DNA of 64,000 bases, taken from the NCBI RefSeq assembly GCF_003123685.1, contig NZ_QCYJ01000103.1, positions 248,001 to 312,000 of the forward strand, read 5' to 3'. The stretch is from Nocardia aurea. GTDB taxonomy: Bacteria; Actinomycetota; Actinomycetes; Mycobacteriales; Mycobacteriaceae. The notes below the pieces were generated by a model, which ran no database searches, had not been told where the DNA came from, and saw nothing but the letters and a program-made list of their open reading frames with translations. Positions 1-9,100 of this stretch are shown here, one piece after another; positions within the stretch are counted from its first letter, which is position 1, and each line of letters starts with the position of its first letter. The translations under genes were made by a program, and so were the position numbers.

Positions 1-1
1 G

Positions 2-514
2 TTGCGCCTGCTGCGCGCGGTGTTGCGCGCCGACGACGTGGATTTCGACGGCGACTACTTCTCGGTGCGCGGAGCCGGAGTGGGGCGACGTTCCGCGCGC
101 CCGCTCGATATCTGGCTCGGCGGCCGGGTACCCGCGGCCTTTCGCCGCATCGGCCGCTACGGCGACGGCTGGTTGGGCAGTTTCCTGACGCCCGAGGAAG
201 CCGCGGCCGGGGTGGCGGCGATCAACGCGGAGGCGGCCGAGGCGGGACGCGAGATCGAAGCCGATCACTTCGGAATCACCGTATTGGTGGCCGAGGACGG
301 TGTCCCCGCGCCAGTGGCGGCGCGAATCGGGCGGCAGCGCCCCGGCGTTGACCCGGCCGATCTGATCGCGGGCAGTTGGCCGGAGCTGCATCGGCTGATC
401 GACGGCTATCTCGCGGCCGGGCTCAGCAAATTCGTGGTGGTACCCGCGGGTGGGAAGCCGATGGACGGTTTCGTCGATCGCTTCGTCGCCGAGCTGGTGC
501 CACGCCAGAACTGA
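2..514 (+). CDS. LLM-class F420-dependent oxidoreductase, C-terminal part (5' truncated by window)
   Basis: This is the C-terminal 170 residues of a luciferase-like (bacterial luciferase fold) oxidoreductase. The segment LGGRVPAAFRRIGRYGDGWL, followed by a TPEE...INAEAAEAGR helix, is typical of actinobacterial F420-dependent members of the family, which reduce or oxidise small substrates in the cytoplasm using coenzyme F420. The reading frame is open at the window edge, so the true start lies upstream and the N-terminal half of the TIM barrel is missing here. The substrate cannot be told. The family assignment is firm; F420 rather than FMN as cofactor is inferred from the lineage. Confidence 0.8.
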   Translation: MRLLRAVLRADDVDFDGDYFSVRGAGVGRRSARPLDIWLGGRVPAAFRRIGRYGDGWLGSFLTPEEAAAGVAAINAEAAEAGREIEADHFGITVLVAEDGVPAPVAARIGRQRPGVDPADLIAGSWPELHRLIDGYLAAGLSKFVVVPAGGKPMDGFVDRFVAELVPRQN

Positions 515-702
515 CCGTTCGCGTCGGGAGCTCGGCCCGCTGTCGAGGTCCCGGTCGTGGGCGTTCGTCTGATTCCGCGACGCCGAAGCGCCCGGCTGCG
601 AAATGATCGGACCACCGTGGCGGAACAATATCGAGCCGCGTGGTAGCGGCAGAGATTTCGGGTAACTCTTCCCGGGTGGAGAGGCAGGCGGGAGATTCGC
701 AG

Positions 703-2427
703 ATGGACGATATGTGGTTCGGTCACTATCGCCTGGAACGTCTGCTCGGTAGCGGGGGCACCGGCCGGGTCTGGTCGGCGCGCGACACCCGCACCGATAG
801 GGACGTGGCCCTGAAGGTGCTCACCGCCGAGGTCGGGGCCGACCCCGCGTACCGGCAGCGCTTCACCAGGGAGGCACGCCTGGCCGCGCAGTTGCGCGGT
901 CCGCACACCGTGCCGATTCACGGCTTCGGCGAACTGGACGGGCGGCTCTATCTGGACATGGCGCTCATCGAGGGAGTCGACGGGGCCGAACTGCTGCGCC
1001 GCGAGGGGCGGCTCGCTCCCGACGCCGCCGTCCGGATCGTCACGCAGGCCGCCGTCGCCTTGGACGCCGCGCATCGGATCGGACTGGTGCATCGCGACGT
1101 CAAACCGTCGAATCTGATGGTGACATCGACCGGGTTCGTGTACCTGATCGATTTCGGCACGGCGGTCAGCGCGGGCCAACGCCCGATCACGGCCACCGGC
1201 CAGATGGTCGGCACGCTCGGATACGTGGCGCCGGAACGCTTCGGCGGCACCGCCGACGCTCGCTCGGATCAGTACTCACTGGCGTGCGTACTCTACGAAC
1301 TACTTACCCGCCGAAGGCCTTTCGGTGACGGTGACGCGCCGCAGCAGGTGTGCGCGCACCTGATGTCGACCCCGCCGATGGCGAGCGACCTGGTCGCCGC
1401 CGTGCCCCCGGAGTTGGACGCGGTGATCGCCCGCGCCATGGCCAAGGAGCCGGGTGACCGCTGGTCCACGGCGGGGGAATTCGCGGCCGCGGCCCACGCC
1501 GCGGTGACGGGGCGGGATCTGCCGACCGTGGAGATCGGGCCGGTGAGCGTTCCGGGGCCCGCGATAGCGACGATCGGTATGCCTGCGGCCGACACAGCCC
1601 GTACGCCGGGACCCGTGATCGCGACGGTCGGCAGGCAGGCATTCCCTATGCCGGGGCCTGCGACGATCGGTGCGTCGACGGTGAGCACAGCTCGTCTGTC
1701 GGGATCGGCGATCGCGACGATCGGTGCGCCGACAGCGGGCACAGCCTGTGCGCCGGGTCACGCGCCTGCGACGATCGGTGCGCCGACAGCGGCCACGACC
1801 CGTGTGCCGGGCCCTGCGATCGCGACGGTCGGTAGCCAGAAGGACGGCACATCCCCTGTGCCGGGGCCGCCGGGCACGACGATCGACATGCCGGCCGCCG
1901 CCGCAGCTCGTCTGCCAGGGCCCGCGACATCTATCGGCGTCATCGGGGTCGAGGCCGCCCGAACGCACCCATCCGGTCCGTCGAACCGGCGGGCACGCTC
2001 GGCCGCCGCGGTATTGGCCGCTCTTTTCGCGGTGATCGGCGGCGCGCTCTGGCTCGGCACGCCCGGCGCCGGTGAGCCACACTCCGCCACCCCGACAACC
2101 CGGCCCGATGTCACCGTGGGGCCGCCGACCGCGGCACCGATCGCCGCGCCGCCGATCGCGCTCACTCCGGTGGCGGGACGGCCGTGTGACCCGGCTGTGC
2201 AGGGCACCGGATTCGACCGGGACGGAGTAGCGCTGCGCTGCACAGACTTCGGCGGTACCGCGACTTGGGCGTCGCCGGTGCCGCAGACCGTTCAGGCCGG
2301 ACCGGCGCCCGACGACGACGTCGACGGCCCTCCCGGGCAGGGGAACGGCTCGGGTCAAGGCAATTCGGGCCATGGAAATCCTGGCCACGGCAACGGCAAG
2401 GACAAGCCGGGCAAACCGAAAAAATAG
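703..2427 (+). CDS. Membrane Ser/Thr protein kinase (PknB-like, Hanks type)
   Basis: This is a 574-residue receptor-like kinase. The N-terminal catalytic domain (about residues 7-265) has the glycine loop LLGSGGTGRV, the VALKVL lysine near residue 38, the catalytic loop HRDVKPSN near 130 and DFGTA near 150, so it should be active. A Pro/Ala/Thr-rich linker of about eight degenerate units of some 20 residues (built on PGPAIATIGAPTA) leads to one transmembrane helix near residues 433-453. A short extracytoplasmic part follows, with two cysteines and a Gly/Asn/His/Lys-rich tail. The ATG at 703 follows a GGGAG and begins five residues before the kinase fold; an in-frame GTG at 640 is less likely. 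Substrates are unknown. Confidence 0.9.
   Translation: MDDMWFGHYRLERLLGSGGTGRVWSARDTRTDRDVALKVLTAEVGADPAYRQRFTREARLAAQLRGPHTVPIHGFGELDGRLYLDMALIEGVDGAELLRREGRLAPDAAVRIVTQAAVALDAAHRIGLVHRDVKPSNLMVTSTGFVYLIDFGTAVSAGQRPITATGQMVGTLGYVAPERFGGTADARSDQYSLACVLYELLTRRRPFGDGDAPQQVCAHLMSTPPMASDLVAAVPPELDAVIARAMAKEPGDRWSTAGEFAAAAHAAVTGRDLPTVEIGPVSVPGPAIATIGMPAADTARTPGPVIATVGRQAFPMPGPATIGASTVSTARLSGSAIATIGAPTAGTACAPGHAPATIGAPTAATTRVPGPAIATVGSQKDGTSPVPGPPGTTIDMPAAAAARLPGPATSIGVIGVEAARTHPSGPSNRRARSAAAVLAALFAVIGGALWLGTPGAGEPHSATPTTRPDVTVGPPTAAPIAAPPIALTPVAGRPCDPAVQGTGFDRDGVALRCTDFGGTATWASPVPQTVQAGPAPDDDVDGPPGQGNGSGQGNSGHGNPGHGNGKDKPGKPKK
1540..1960 (+). repeat. Degenerate tandem repeat in the kinase linker
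   Basis: About seven or eight imperfect units of 50-60 bases lie in the kinase gene between the catalytic domain and the transmembrane helix. Each encodes a variant of PGPAIATIGAPTAGTA. The units differ by substitution and small indels that keep the frame. This is low-complexity expansion inside a coding region rather than a mobile repeat. Confidence 0.7.
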
Positions 2428-2636
2428 CGTCGGCACCGTCTGACCTCACGACGTGCATGACGTGCTCGGGCGTCGCGCGAACTCGGTGAAATCCACTCGG
2501 CACAGGCGTTCGATCGGCGACGCGCCGGGCGGTTGCCGAGCAGAGGTGTTTCGAATCGACTCGCCGCACGTGCGGTGCTCGGCTTGCGCATGCGTAACCT
2601 GGCGGCCGCACCTTGCCGGTGAGGCGTTCGGGTGCG

Positions 2637-3035
2637 CTACGTCGTGCGATGTCTGCCGGTCGAATGGTCCGCCTCGTCGACGGTCTCGGATGTCGGGTCG
2701 AGTTTGTCGGCGTATTCGCGTTTCCGGTCCAGCTCGTCACGCGAGGACGTCGCCGCGCTGCGGTGTTCGGACGCTCGCTGTTCCAATCCGGCGGCACGGG
2801 CGGCTTGAGCGTCGGCCTGCGCGGCGGCCGCACGCGCCTCGGCGGCGGTCTCGTCGGCGATCGCTTCACGCTGACGGACCTGCCGGGACTCCGCGACGGT
2901 TTCGGCGCGGATCTGCTCGGCTTCGGCACGGCGCTGTTGGAGGCGTCTGCGTTGCAGTGCCCATCCCAGTGCTGCCAGGAGCAGGACTGCGACGATCACG
3001 ATGACGATGATCCAAACGATGGTGCTCGTGGCCAT
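2637..3035 (-). CDS. Single-pass membrane protein with long Ala/Glu/Arg coiled coil
   Basis: This 132-residue protein has one N-terminal hydrophobic helix (about residues 7-27, IVWIIVIVIVAVLLLAALGW). It is followed by some 75 residues of charged heptad-like sequence rich in Ala, Glu, Arg and Gln, which should form a cytoplasmic coiled coil, and then a hydrophilic tail. No enzymatic motif is visible. It lies just downstream of a 51-residue membrane protein on the same strand and is probably co-transcribed with it. Similar small proteins are common as hypothetical genes in Nocardiaceae; I do not know a function. A role in envelope stress is only a guess from its neighbours. Confidence 0.75.
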   Translation of the reverse strand: MATSTIVWIIVIVIVAVLLLAALGWALQRRRLQQRRAEAEQIRAETVAESRQVRQREAIADETAAEARAAAAQADAQAARAAGLEQRASEHRSAATSSRDELDRKREYADKLDPTSETVDEADHSTGRHRTT

Positions 3036-3083
3036 CTTCGACTCCTCGGAGTTCGGTCGCGGCCGCTCGTGGCCGCCGACCGG

Positions 3084-3239
3084 TCAGTAATAGTGGCGGC
3101 GGCCGCCGACGGCGCGACCCATCGATCCCAAGAGCAGCAGCACCAGGCCGATGACCAGGACGACGAGGCCGATGGTCCACAGGATCGGAATGTCGAGGAA
3201 GAACCCGAGCAGGAGCAGGATGATTCCGATAATGATCAT
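3084..3239 (-). CDS. Small two-helix membrane protein (DUF6131-like)
   Basis: A 51-residue protein begins at ATG 3239 (MIIIGIILLLLGF). It has two hydrophobic helices joined by DIPILWTIG and ends in GRAVGGRRHYY. This layout, with the Arg-Arg-His-Tyr tail, matches the small DUF6131-type membrane proteins of actinobacteria, which have no known function. It is probably the first gene of a two-gene unit with the coiled-coil membrane protein at 2637-3035, 48 bases downstream. The assignment rests on my reading of the translated reverse strand and recall of the family. Confidence 0.72.
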   Translation of the reverse strand: MIIIGIILLLLGFFLDIPILWTIGLVVLVIGLVLLLLGSMGRAVGGRRHYY

Positions 3240-3465
3240 GGTGACTTCTTGTATCTAGATGGGTGGCCCGGAAATGCGAGCCCTGGGTGAGCGCCGGTGA
3301 CAAAGAGATGTCCTCGAACTCGGCGCGCGCATATTCGCTGTCGCCCGTGATCCGGTCGCCGGACCGGATGCCATTGTCTATGGCGTGTGACCAGCGACTT
3401 TCATGGGTAGACCCTCAGTCAACTCCGCTGGATGCGCGGCTGTCAACGTCATCGCTGTCGGGTAT

Positions 3466-3681
3466 TCAGTCGTCGTGTCGGCGGAGCGCTGAGGGTTTGT
3501 GTACCGCATCGCGCCCGCTTTTCGCGCTGCGCACTCGGTACTGCGGTTCGTCCTCGGACGCCCGCACCGTTCGCCCGGCGGCCTCGGTATCGGAGGTGAT
3601 CACTTCTTCCACCTCTCCCTCGGCTGTGCTGCCATGGCTGTTCCATTCGACTTCGTCGCCTGGGCGCAACGATCGTTTCAT
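3466..3681 (-). CDS. DUF2945 / HVA1-type small protein
   Basis: This 71-residue hydrophilic protein starts MKRSLRPGDEVEWNSHGSTA and continues with GEVEEVITSDTEA and a QYRVRSAKSGRDAVHKPSAL segment. That is the layout of the DUF2945 (hypervirulence-associated, Tudor-like) family of single-domain bacterial proteins of unknown role. The ATG at 3681 is preceded by a CAGGAGC ribosome site. A SigF-like promoter lies about 36 bases upstream, so expression in stress or stationary phase is likely. The function is unknown. Confidence 0.8.
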   Translation of the reverse strand: MKRSLRPGDEVEWNSHGSTAEGEVEEVITSDTEAAGRTVRASEDEPQYRVRSAKSGRDAVHKPSALRRHDD

Positions 3682-3715
3682 GGCGGGCTCCTGATTCGTC
3701 TCGGATACGGACGCT

Positions 3716-3741
3716 CTACCCGGCTGACGAGATCGGAAACC
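3716..3741 (-). promoter_or_regulatory. SigF/SigB-type promoter of the DUF2945 gene
   Basis: Read on the minus strand, GGTTT (3741-3737), a 15-base spacer and GGGTAG (3721-3716) match the actinobacterial SigF consensus GGTTT-N15-17-GGGTA. It lies about 36 bases upstream of ATG 3681, a normal distance. A sigma factor of the matching type is encoded at 14061-14882 in this window. Confidence 0.75.
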
Positions 3742-3788
3742 GAAAGTTTGCTGGGTCGGGGAATGTGACAACCGCCGACCGCCCGCGA

Positions 3789-4334
3789 TCACCCCTGCGG
3801 CATCCGTTCGATGGTGGCGCAGGTCGCCCCGTCGGGTCCGTCGAGCATGAACGAGCGACGCCCGACCAGATCGTTGACGGAGAACGTGGAATCGATGCCA
3901 CGGAATTCGAACTCGCCGTTCCTGTCGGCCTCGAATCTGCCGAATTTGGCGGTGAGATCTCCGACGGCGGCGGTCGCGAAGTCGGCCGGATCGGGGCGAT
4001 ACGCGGGGGATTTGCTCAGGTCCATCGGATCGAGGAGACGTCCGACGCCCTCGCATCCCTTTCCCGCGGCGGTGACGAACTCGTGGATGGACGCGGAGTA
4101 CTGCTCGCGAGGATCGAGGCCGGTGAACGAGGCCTCGATGAGAACGGTCTCGTCGAGCGGGACGAATTCGACCCGGCCCGACAGCGATCCGCTCTTCAGT
4201 TGCGCGACAACGGGATCGAACTTCGGCGCGGGCCCGGCGGAGGCGGTGGCTGTCCACCCCAGGGCGGTCGCGGAACTCGCGACGACGACACCGGCGATGA
4301 ACAATGCCGTCGATCGGTGACCGGGTACAGACAT
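3789..4334 (-). CDS. Secreted protein with degenerate Cu/Zn superoxide dismutase-like fold
   Basis: About 181 residues long, with an N-terminal signal sequence (hydrophobic ALFIAGVVVASSATALGW, then TATASAGPA). The mature part resembles the periplasmic SodC fold: GLDPREQYSASIHEF in place of the G-HxHxH metal loop, KGCEGVGRLLDP as the cysteine loop, and a C-terminal segment SFMLDGPDGATCATIERMPQG matching the RxACGxI end of SodC. Only one of the copper-ligand histidines is evident, so enzymatic activity is doubtful. Two adjacent ATGs (4337 and 4334) follow a GGAGG; I chose the second for spacing. It could instead be a CHRD-like or merely SOD-shaped secreted protein. Confidence 0.6.
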   Translation of the reverse strand: MSVPGHRSTALFIAGVVVASSATALGWTATASAGPAPKFDPVVAQLKSGSLSGRVEFVPLDETVLIEASFTGLDPREQYSASIHEFVTAAGKGCEGVGRLLDPMDLSKSPAYRPDPADFATAAVGDLTAKFGRFEADRNGEFEFRGIDSTFSVNDLVGRRSFMLDGPDGATCATIERMPQG

Positions 4335-4525
4335 CATGCCTCCGTTGAACATCAGCGCGAGCGTCTCGGTGCGAGGGGAAAGCACGGGTGAGGCGGGACC
4401 GTCGAAAACCCCCGGCGTTGCAGGGACCTCGACCCGCTGACACTGATTCGGAGCCGTCGTTCTTCCGGATTGGTCCGACCGGACCCGCGGCGCTGTCGGT
4501 GATGTCGAACGCTACGGGTTTCCGT

Positions 4526-4714
4526 TCAGCGGAATTCCCGCACGACGTCGATCCGTCCGACGATGTGCCGGTTGAATTCGTCGAGTTCTTCGGCGGGTAA
4601 CCGCAGTTCGAGGATCGTCCGGCCACCCGCCTGCCGGACGGGGTAACCGGCGGCGAACTCGAACCGGGTCACGTACCCGACGCCGGACGCCGGAACGTTC
4701 CAATCCGGCGGCAC
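4526..4714 (-). CDS. Small hypothetical protein translationally coupled to the SDR gene
   Basis: A 62-residue protein starts at a GTG that directly follows the TGA of the upstream SDR gene (TGAGTG). The body (VTRFEFAAGYPV, TILELRLPAEELDEFN, HIVGRIDVVREF) looks like a small alpha/beta fold with a conserved-looking C-terminus. The head-to-tail arrangement suggests co-translation with the dehydrogenase. I do not recognise a family with confidence. Confidence 0.6.
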   Translation of the reverse strand: MPPDWNVPASGVGYVTRFEFAAGYPVRQAGGRTILELRLPAEELDEFNRHIVGRIDVVREFR

Positions 4715-5581
4715 TCACACGCCGAGTTGGAAGCGTGCGCTGCGGACCGCGTCGAAGCGTTCGGGGAGGACTCGATCGACGAGGGCGGCGATGCGGCCGA
4801 GGACGGGGCCGATACGGCGGGGGCGGTCGATGACGGCGTCGCAGATCGCCTGCGCGCCCTGCTCGGGGGTGAGGGCGGCGGCGTTCCGGTAGAGCGGGTT
4901 GGGGGCGATCATCTGTGTGCGGACGAGCGGCATGTAGACGGAGGTGAATCGTATGTTCTCGGTGAGGATTTCGACCTGGAGGTTGGCGGTCAGCGAATCG
5001 AGCGCGGCCTTGGAGGCGACGTAGGCGCTGTATCCGGGGCCGCCGAACAGGTTGGCCACCGACAGGACGGTGACGACCTGTCCGTCGCGCCGTTCGCGCA
5101 TGCTGGGGAGCAGGGCGAGCATGAGGCGGGTCGGGGCCAGGTAGTTGAGCCGCATGGTTCGTTCGTAGTCGTGGAAGCGGTGGTAGGACTCGTCGAGGCG
5201 GCGGCGGATGGAACGGCCCGCGTTGTTGACCAGGATGTCGACGCCGCCGTGATCGGCGAGGATCCGGGTCGCCGTCGCGTCGAGTGCCTCGAAATCGTTG
5301 AGATCGCAGGGGTATACGGCCGCTTTGCCGCCCAGGCCCTCGATCTGCTCGGCGACCTGGCGCAGTTCCGGTTCGCGTCTGGCGATCAGTGCGACGGTGG
5401 CGCCCGCCGCGCCGATGCGCACGGCCGCCGCGCGGCCGATGCCCGAGGACGCGCCGGTGATCACCACGGTCCGGCCCGCCACCCGCTCGTCGAGCGTATG
5501 CCGCCTGCGTAGCCGGGACAGGCTCACCTGGGTGTCGAGGCTGTGCTTGATCAGGTGGGGTAGCTCGCCGATTCCATACAT
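4715..5581 (-). CDS. Short-chain dehydrogenase/reductase
   Basis: This 288-residue SDR has a roughly 35-residue N-terminal extension before the Rossmann core. It shows the cofactor motif TGASSGIG, the structural NNAG, the catalytic Ser in VLSVAN and the YxxxK pair in YSAYVASK, so it should be an active NAD(P)-dependent oxidoreductase. An Arg soon after the first beta strand (ARREPEL) suggests NADPH. It is divergent from a MarR regulator with only 27 bases between them; those bases contain an operator-like palindrome, so MarR control is likely. The substrate is unknown. Confidence 0.88.
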   Translation of the reverse strand: MYGIGELPHLIKHSLDTQVSLSRLRRRHTLDERVAGRTVVITGASSGIGRAAAVRIGAAGATVALIARREPELRQVAEQIEGLGGKAAVYPCDLNDFEALDATATRILADHGGVDILVNNAGRSIRRRLDESYHRFHDYERTMRLNYLAPTRLMLALLPSMRERRDGQVVTVLSVANLFGGPGYSAYVASKAALDSLTANLQVEILTENIRFTSVYMPLVRTQMIAPNPLYRNAAALTPEQGAQAICDAVIDRPRRIGPVLGRIAALVDRVLPERFDAVRSARFQLGV

Positions 5582-5592
5582 AGTGATGAATC

Positions 5593-5609
5593 CTAATTTA
5601 TATAACTAG
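5593..5609. promoter_or_regulatory. MarR-type operator over divergent promoters
   Basis: A 17-base palindrome with arms CTAnTT and AAnTAG around a TATAT core fills the gap between the SDR and MarR genes. The core supplies -10-like hexamers on both strands (TATAAC rightward, TATAAA leftward) close to both start codons, so both mRNAs may be nearly leaderless. Such dyads are usual binding sites of MarR dimers. Confidence 0.65.
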
Positions 5610-6085
5610 TGATGTACATTGCCGGAATGGACGCCGCCAGCCTGCATCTTCTCGCTCGTCGCTTGCGGGCTGTCGCCTTCGCCGCGACCGGCAATACCGG
5701 CTCGCGCCGATTCGCACCGAGTGACTACGCGGTCATCGAGGATGTCGCGGTGCATCCCGGATCCTCGATTCGCGAGATCACCGACCGGACGGCCATCGTG
5801 CAGAGTCTGGTGTCGCGCATCGTGGCCCGATACCGCGACGAGGGTTTGTTGGTGACCGCGCCCGATCCGGCCGATGGACGCCGGGTCCTGGTGAGTGTCG
5901 ACCCCGCGACGATGGTCGAGGTGTTCCGGACCCGCGGGCGCGCGCCGATCGAGACCGCGCTGACCGCGGAAATGCCTCGGCTGTCCTCGGAGCAACGGCG
6001 TCGGATCGTGGAGTTGTTGGACGAGCTGGCGGGCCTGGTCGGCGCCTCCGGTCCCGAGTCCGAGACCGATTCGTCGCACCGGTAG
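5609..6085 (+). CDS. MarR-family transcriptional regulator
   Basis: This 158-residue winged-helix regulator has a dimerisation helix, then the HTH (SSIREITDRTAIVQSLVSRIVARYRDEG) and the wing with the DPADGRRVLVS signature (the MarR DxRD-like hairpin), and a C-terminal dimer helix. It is divergent from the SDR gene and probably represses both that gene and itself through the palindrome at 5593-5609. The start is uncertain among GTG 5609, ATG 5612 and ATG 5627; the last follows GCCGGA. The ligand is unknown. Confidence 0.87.
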   Translation: MMYIAGMDAASLHLLARRLRAVAFAATGNTGSRRFAPSDYAVIEDVAVHPGSSIREITDRTAIVQSLVSRIVARYRDEGLLVTAPDPADGRRVLVSVDPATMVEVFRTRGRAPIETALTAEMPRLSSEQRRRIVELLDELAGLVGASGPESETDSSHR

Positions 6086-6131
6086 CGATCCGCCTCGATT
6101 CTGTATCACTCTTTGCCCCATGACTAGGGTG

Positions 6132-6150
6132 TGAGGAAAGCCTTACCTAA
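6132..6150 (+). promoter_or_regulatory. IdeR/DtxR-type iron box upstream of the NRPS gene
   Basis: TGAGGAAAGCCTTACCTAA agrees with the actinobacterial iron box TTAGGTTAGGCTAACCTAA at 14 of 19 positions, including both outer AGG/CCT arms. It lies 32 bases before the NRPS ATG, where a ferrous-loaded repressor would block transcription. This predicts expression on iron starvation. Confidence 0.75.
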
Positions 6151-6182
6151 AAAGGCGTTGATCGGAAGCTCGAGGTAGTGCC

Positions 6183-9100
6183 ATGGAACCGGATCGGGAC
6201 ACGAAGCTGCCCTTGACCTCGGCCCAGCGCGAAGTGTGGTTCGCCCAGAATCTCCACGGCGATGTGCCGCTCACGATCACCCAGTACACGGATGTGACAG
6301 GTCCGCTCGATCGTGGCGTGTACGCCGCGGCCGCCAGGTACGCGGCGCGTGAGTTGGGTGGCTACCTCGGATTCGGCGTCGACGACGACGGCACACCGTG
6401 GCAACGGCTCGAATTCGATCAGTACGACGACGTCGATTTCCTGGATATGACCGCGGAACCGGATCCGCACGCCGCGGCACTCGCCTGGATCGGGCGGGAC
6501 CGGGGTAAACCGGTCGACGTGACCGTCGATGCGCCCATGTGGTCGACGATTCTGCGAATCGGTCCGCAACGCCACCTCGTCTACACCCGCGCGCACCATC
6601 TCGTACTCGACGGATACGGCGCGATGACGCTGGCGCGACGGCACGCGCAGATCTACGAGCAGATGCTCGAAGGCGTCGAACTCGCGCCGCCCGCCCTCGG
6701 CACCCCGGAGATACTGCTGGAGGCCGATCGCGCCTACCGGTCGTCGACTCGCTTCGAGACCGACCGCCGCTACTGGGCCGAACGCGTCGACGGATCACCG
6801 GAAGCGGTCGGTCTCGCGACCCGTCCCGGAGATCTCGCCGCGCATTCGGTGGTGGTCGGCGCCGACCTGGACGCGACGCCGCTGGAGCGGGCCTCCGGCG
6901 ACGCGGGGACGGCGGCGGTGCTGGTGGCGGTCTTCGGCGGCTACCTCGCGCGGGTGACGTGCGCGCCGGAGGTCACCCTGAGTCTGCCGGTGGCGGCCCG
7001 GACGACCGCGGCGCTGCGGCGGGCCGCCGGTTTGGTGAGCAATGTGGTGCCGCTGCGTCTCCCGGTGCCGGAGTCGGCCCGGCTGACCGATCTGATGACC
7101 CACGCGCGCGCCGAACTGAGCGGGGCGCTGCGGCATCAGCGCTATCGCGGCGAGGATGTGATCAGGGATGCCGAGGGTGGCGGAACGCGCTATGGCGCAC
7201 GTGATTTCGGCCCGGCGGTCAACATCATGAACTTCCAGTCCTCGGTGGAACTCGGACCGGCGCGCGGCACCCTGCATCTGCTCGGCACCGGTCCGGTGCC
7301 GGATCTGACGCTCAATGTCTATCCCGGTTCCGTGAACGGACTCCGCGTCGAATTCGAGGGGAACCCGAACCGCTACACGCCCGCCGAATTGGCCGCGCAT
7401 CACGCGCGATTCCTGCGCCTGCTCGACCATCTCACCGGTGACCCGTCCGCGACGGTCGGCGGGTTCGACCTGGTCGACGACGAGCAACGCCGGGCATTGG
7501 TACCCTGGCGCGGTCCGGAGACCGGTCCCGTCGAGACGCTGGCGGCGCTCATCGCCTCCGCGGTGCGCCGCGATCCGGACGGCACGGCCGTGGTGTACGG
7601 CGAATCACGCTGGACCTACCGGGATTTCGATATCCACACCGATGTATTGGCGCGTGCGCTGATCGAGGCGGGCGCGGGACCGGAGCGCCTGGTGGTGACG
7701 CTGCTGGAGCGGTCGGCCGAATCGGTGGCGGCGGTGTGGGCGGTCACCAAGGCGGGCGCGGCGTTCGTCCCCGTCGATCCGAGCTACCCCGACGAGCGGA
7801 TCGACTACGTGCTCGCCGACAGCGGCGCCGAGATCGCGCTCACCACAGCCGAATACGCGGACAGACTACCCGAGGGCACGCGGGTGATCCTGCTCGACGA
7901 TCTGCTCTCGACGCCTCCTGGCGAGTATCGCGGCCCGGTGACCGACACCGAGCGCACCGCGGCGCTGTCGGCAGCGCATCCGGCGTATCTGATCTACACC
8001 TCCGGCTCGACCGGTCGGCCCAAGGGCGTGATGGTGACGCACGGCGGATTGGCGAATCTGGCCGCCGAACGTCGCGATCGCTACGCCCTGCGGCCCGGTG
8101 CGGTGGCACTGCACCACGCCTCGCCCGGATTCGACATGGCGGTGGGGGAGCAGCTGTGCGCCCTCGCCGGGGCCGCGACGCTGATCGTCGCCCCGCGTTT
8201 CGTCGTCGCGGGCCCCGATCTCGCCGAACTGATGCGACGCGAACGGGTGAGCAACGCGATCATCACCCCCGCCGTGCTGGCGACCCTCGATCCGGCGGCG
8301 CTGCCCGAGCTGACGGTGCTCGGCGTCGGCGGTGAGGCGATCAGGTCCGATCTGGTCGACGCGTGGGCACCCGGTCGGCTCATGCGCAACGGCTACGGTC
8401 CCACCGAGGCCACCGATATCGCCACCATCGGCGAACTGGTCGACGGTCGGCCGGTGACCATCGGCGCGCCGCTGCGCGGATTCCACGCGGTGGTACTCGA
8501 CGTGGCGCTGCGGCCGGTGCCGCCCGGCGTACTCGGCGAGTTGTACCTCGGCGGGCCCGCACTGGCCCGCGGTTACCACGGCCGCGCCGCGCTGACCTCG
8601 GACCGTTTCGTGGCCGACCCGTTCGGTCCGCCCGGTGGACGGCTCTACCGCACCGGTGACCTGGTGACCGTCACCCCTGCCGGCTCGGGATACGCGCTGC
8701 TCTATCACGGACGCGGCGATCTCCAGATCAAGGTGCGCGGGCATCGGATCGAACCCGGTGAGATCGAGACCGTACTCACCTCGTTGCCCGGGATCGCCCG
8801 CGCCGCCGTCACCGCGCACACCGATCCGCGCACCGGAACGCATCTGGTGGCCTACCTGGTAGCCGCACCGGGCGCGGGGATCGCCCGGCCCGCCGTCCGG
8901 GCGGCGGTCGCACGGCTGCTGCCCTCCTATCTGCGCCCGGCCGCCTACGAGGTGCTGGAGACGCTGCCGCTCACCACGAACGGCAAACTGGACACTCGGC
9001 GACTACCCGCGCCGGTCTTCGGGCAGAACGAATTCCGTGCCCCGGCCGGAGTCGCGGAAGAACGCGTGGCCGCCGTCTTCGCCGAGGTGCTCGAGCCGTC

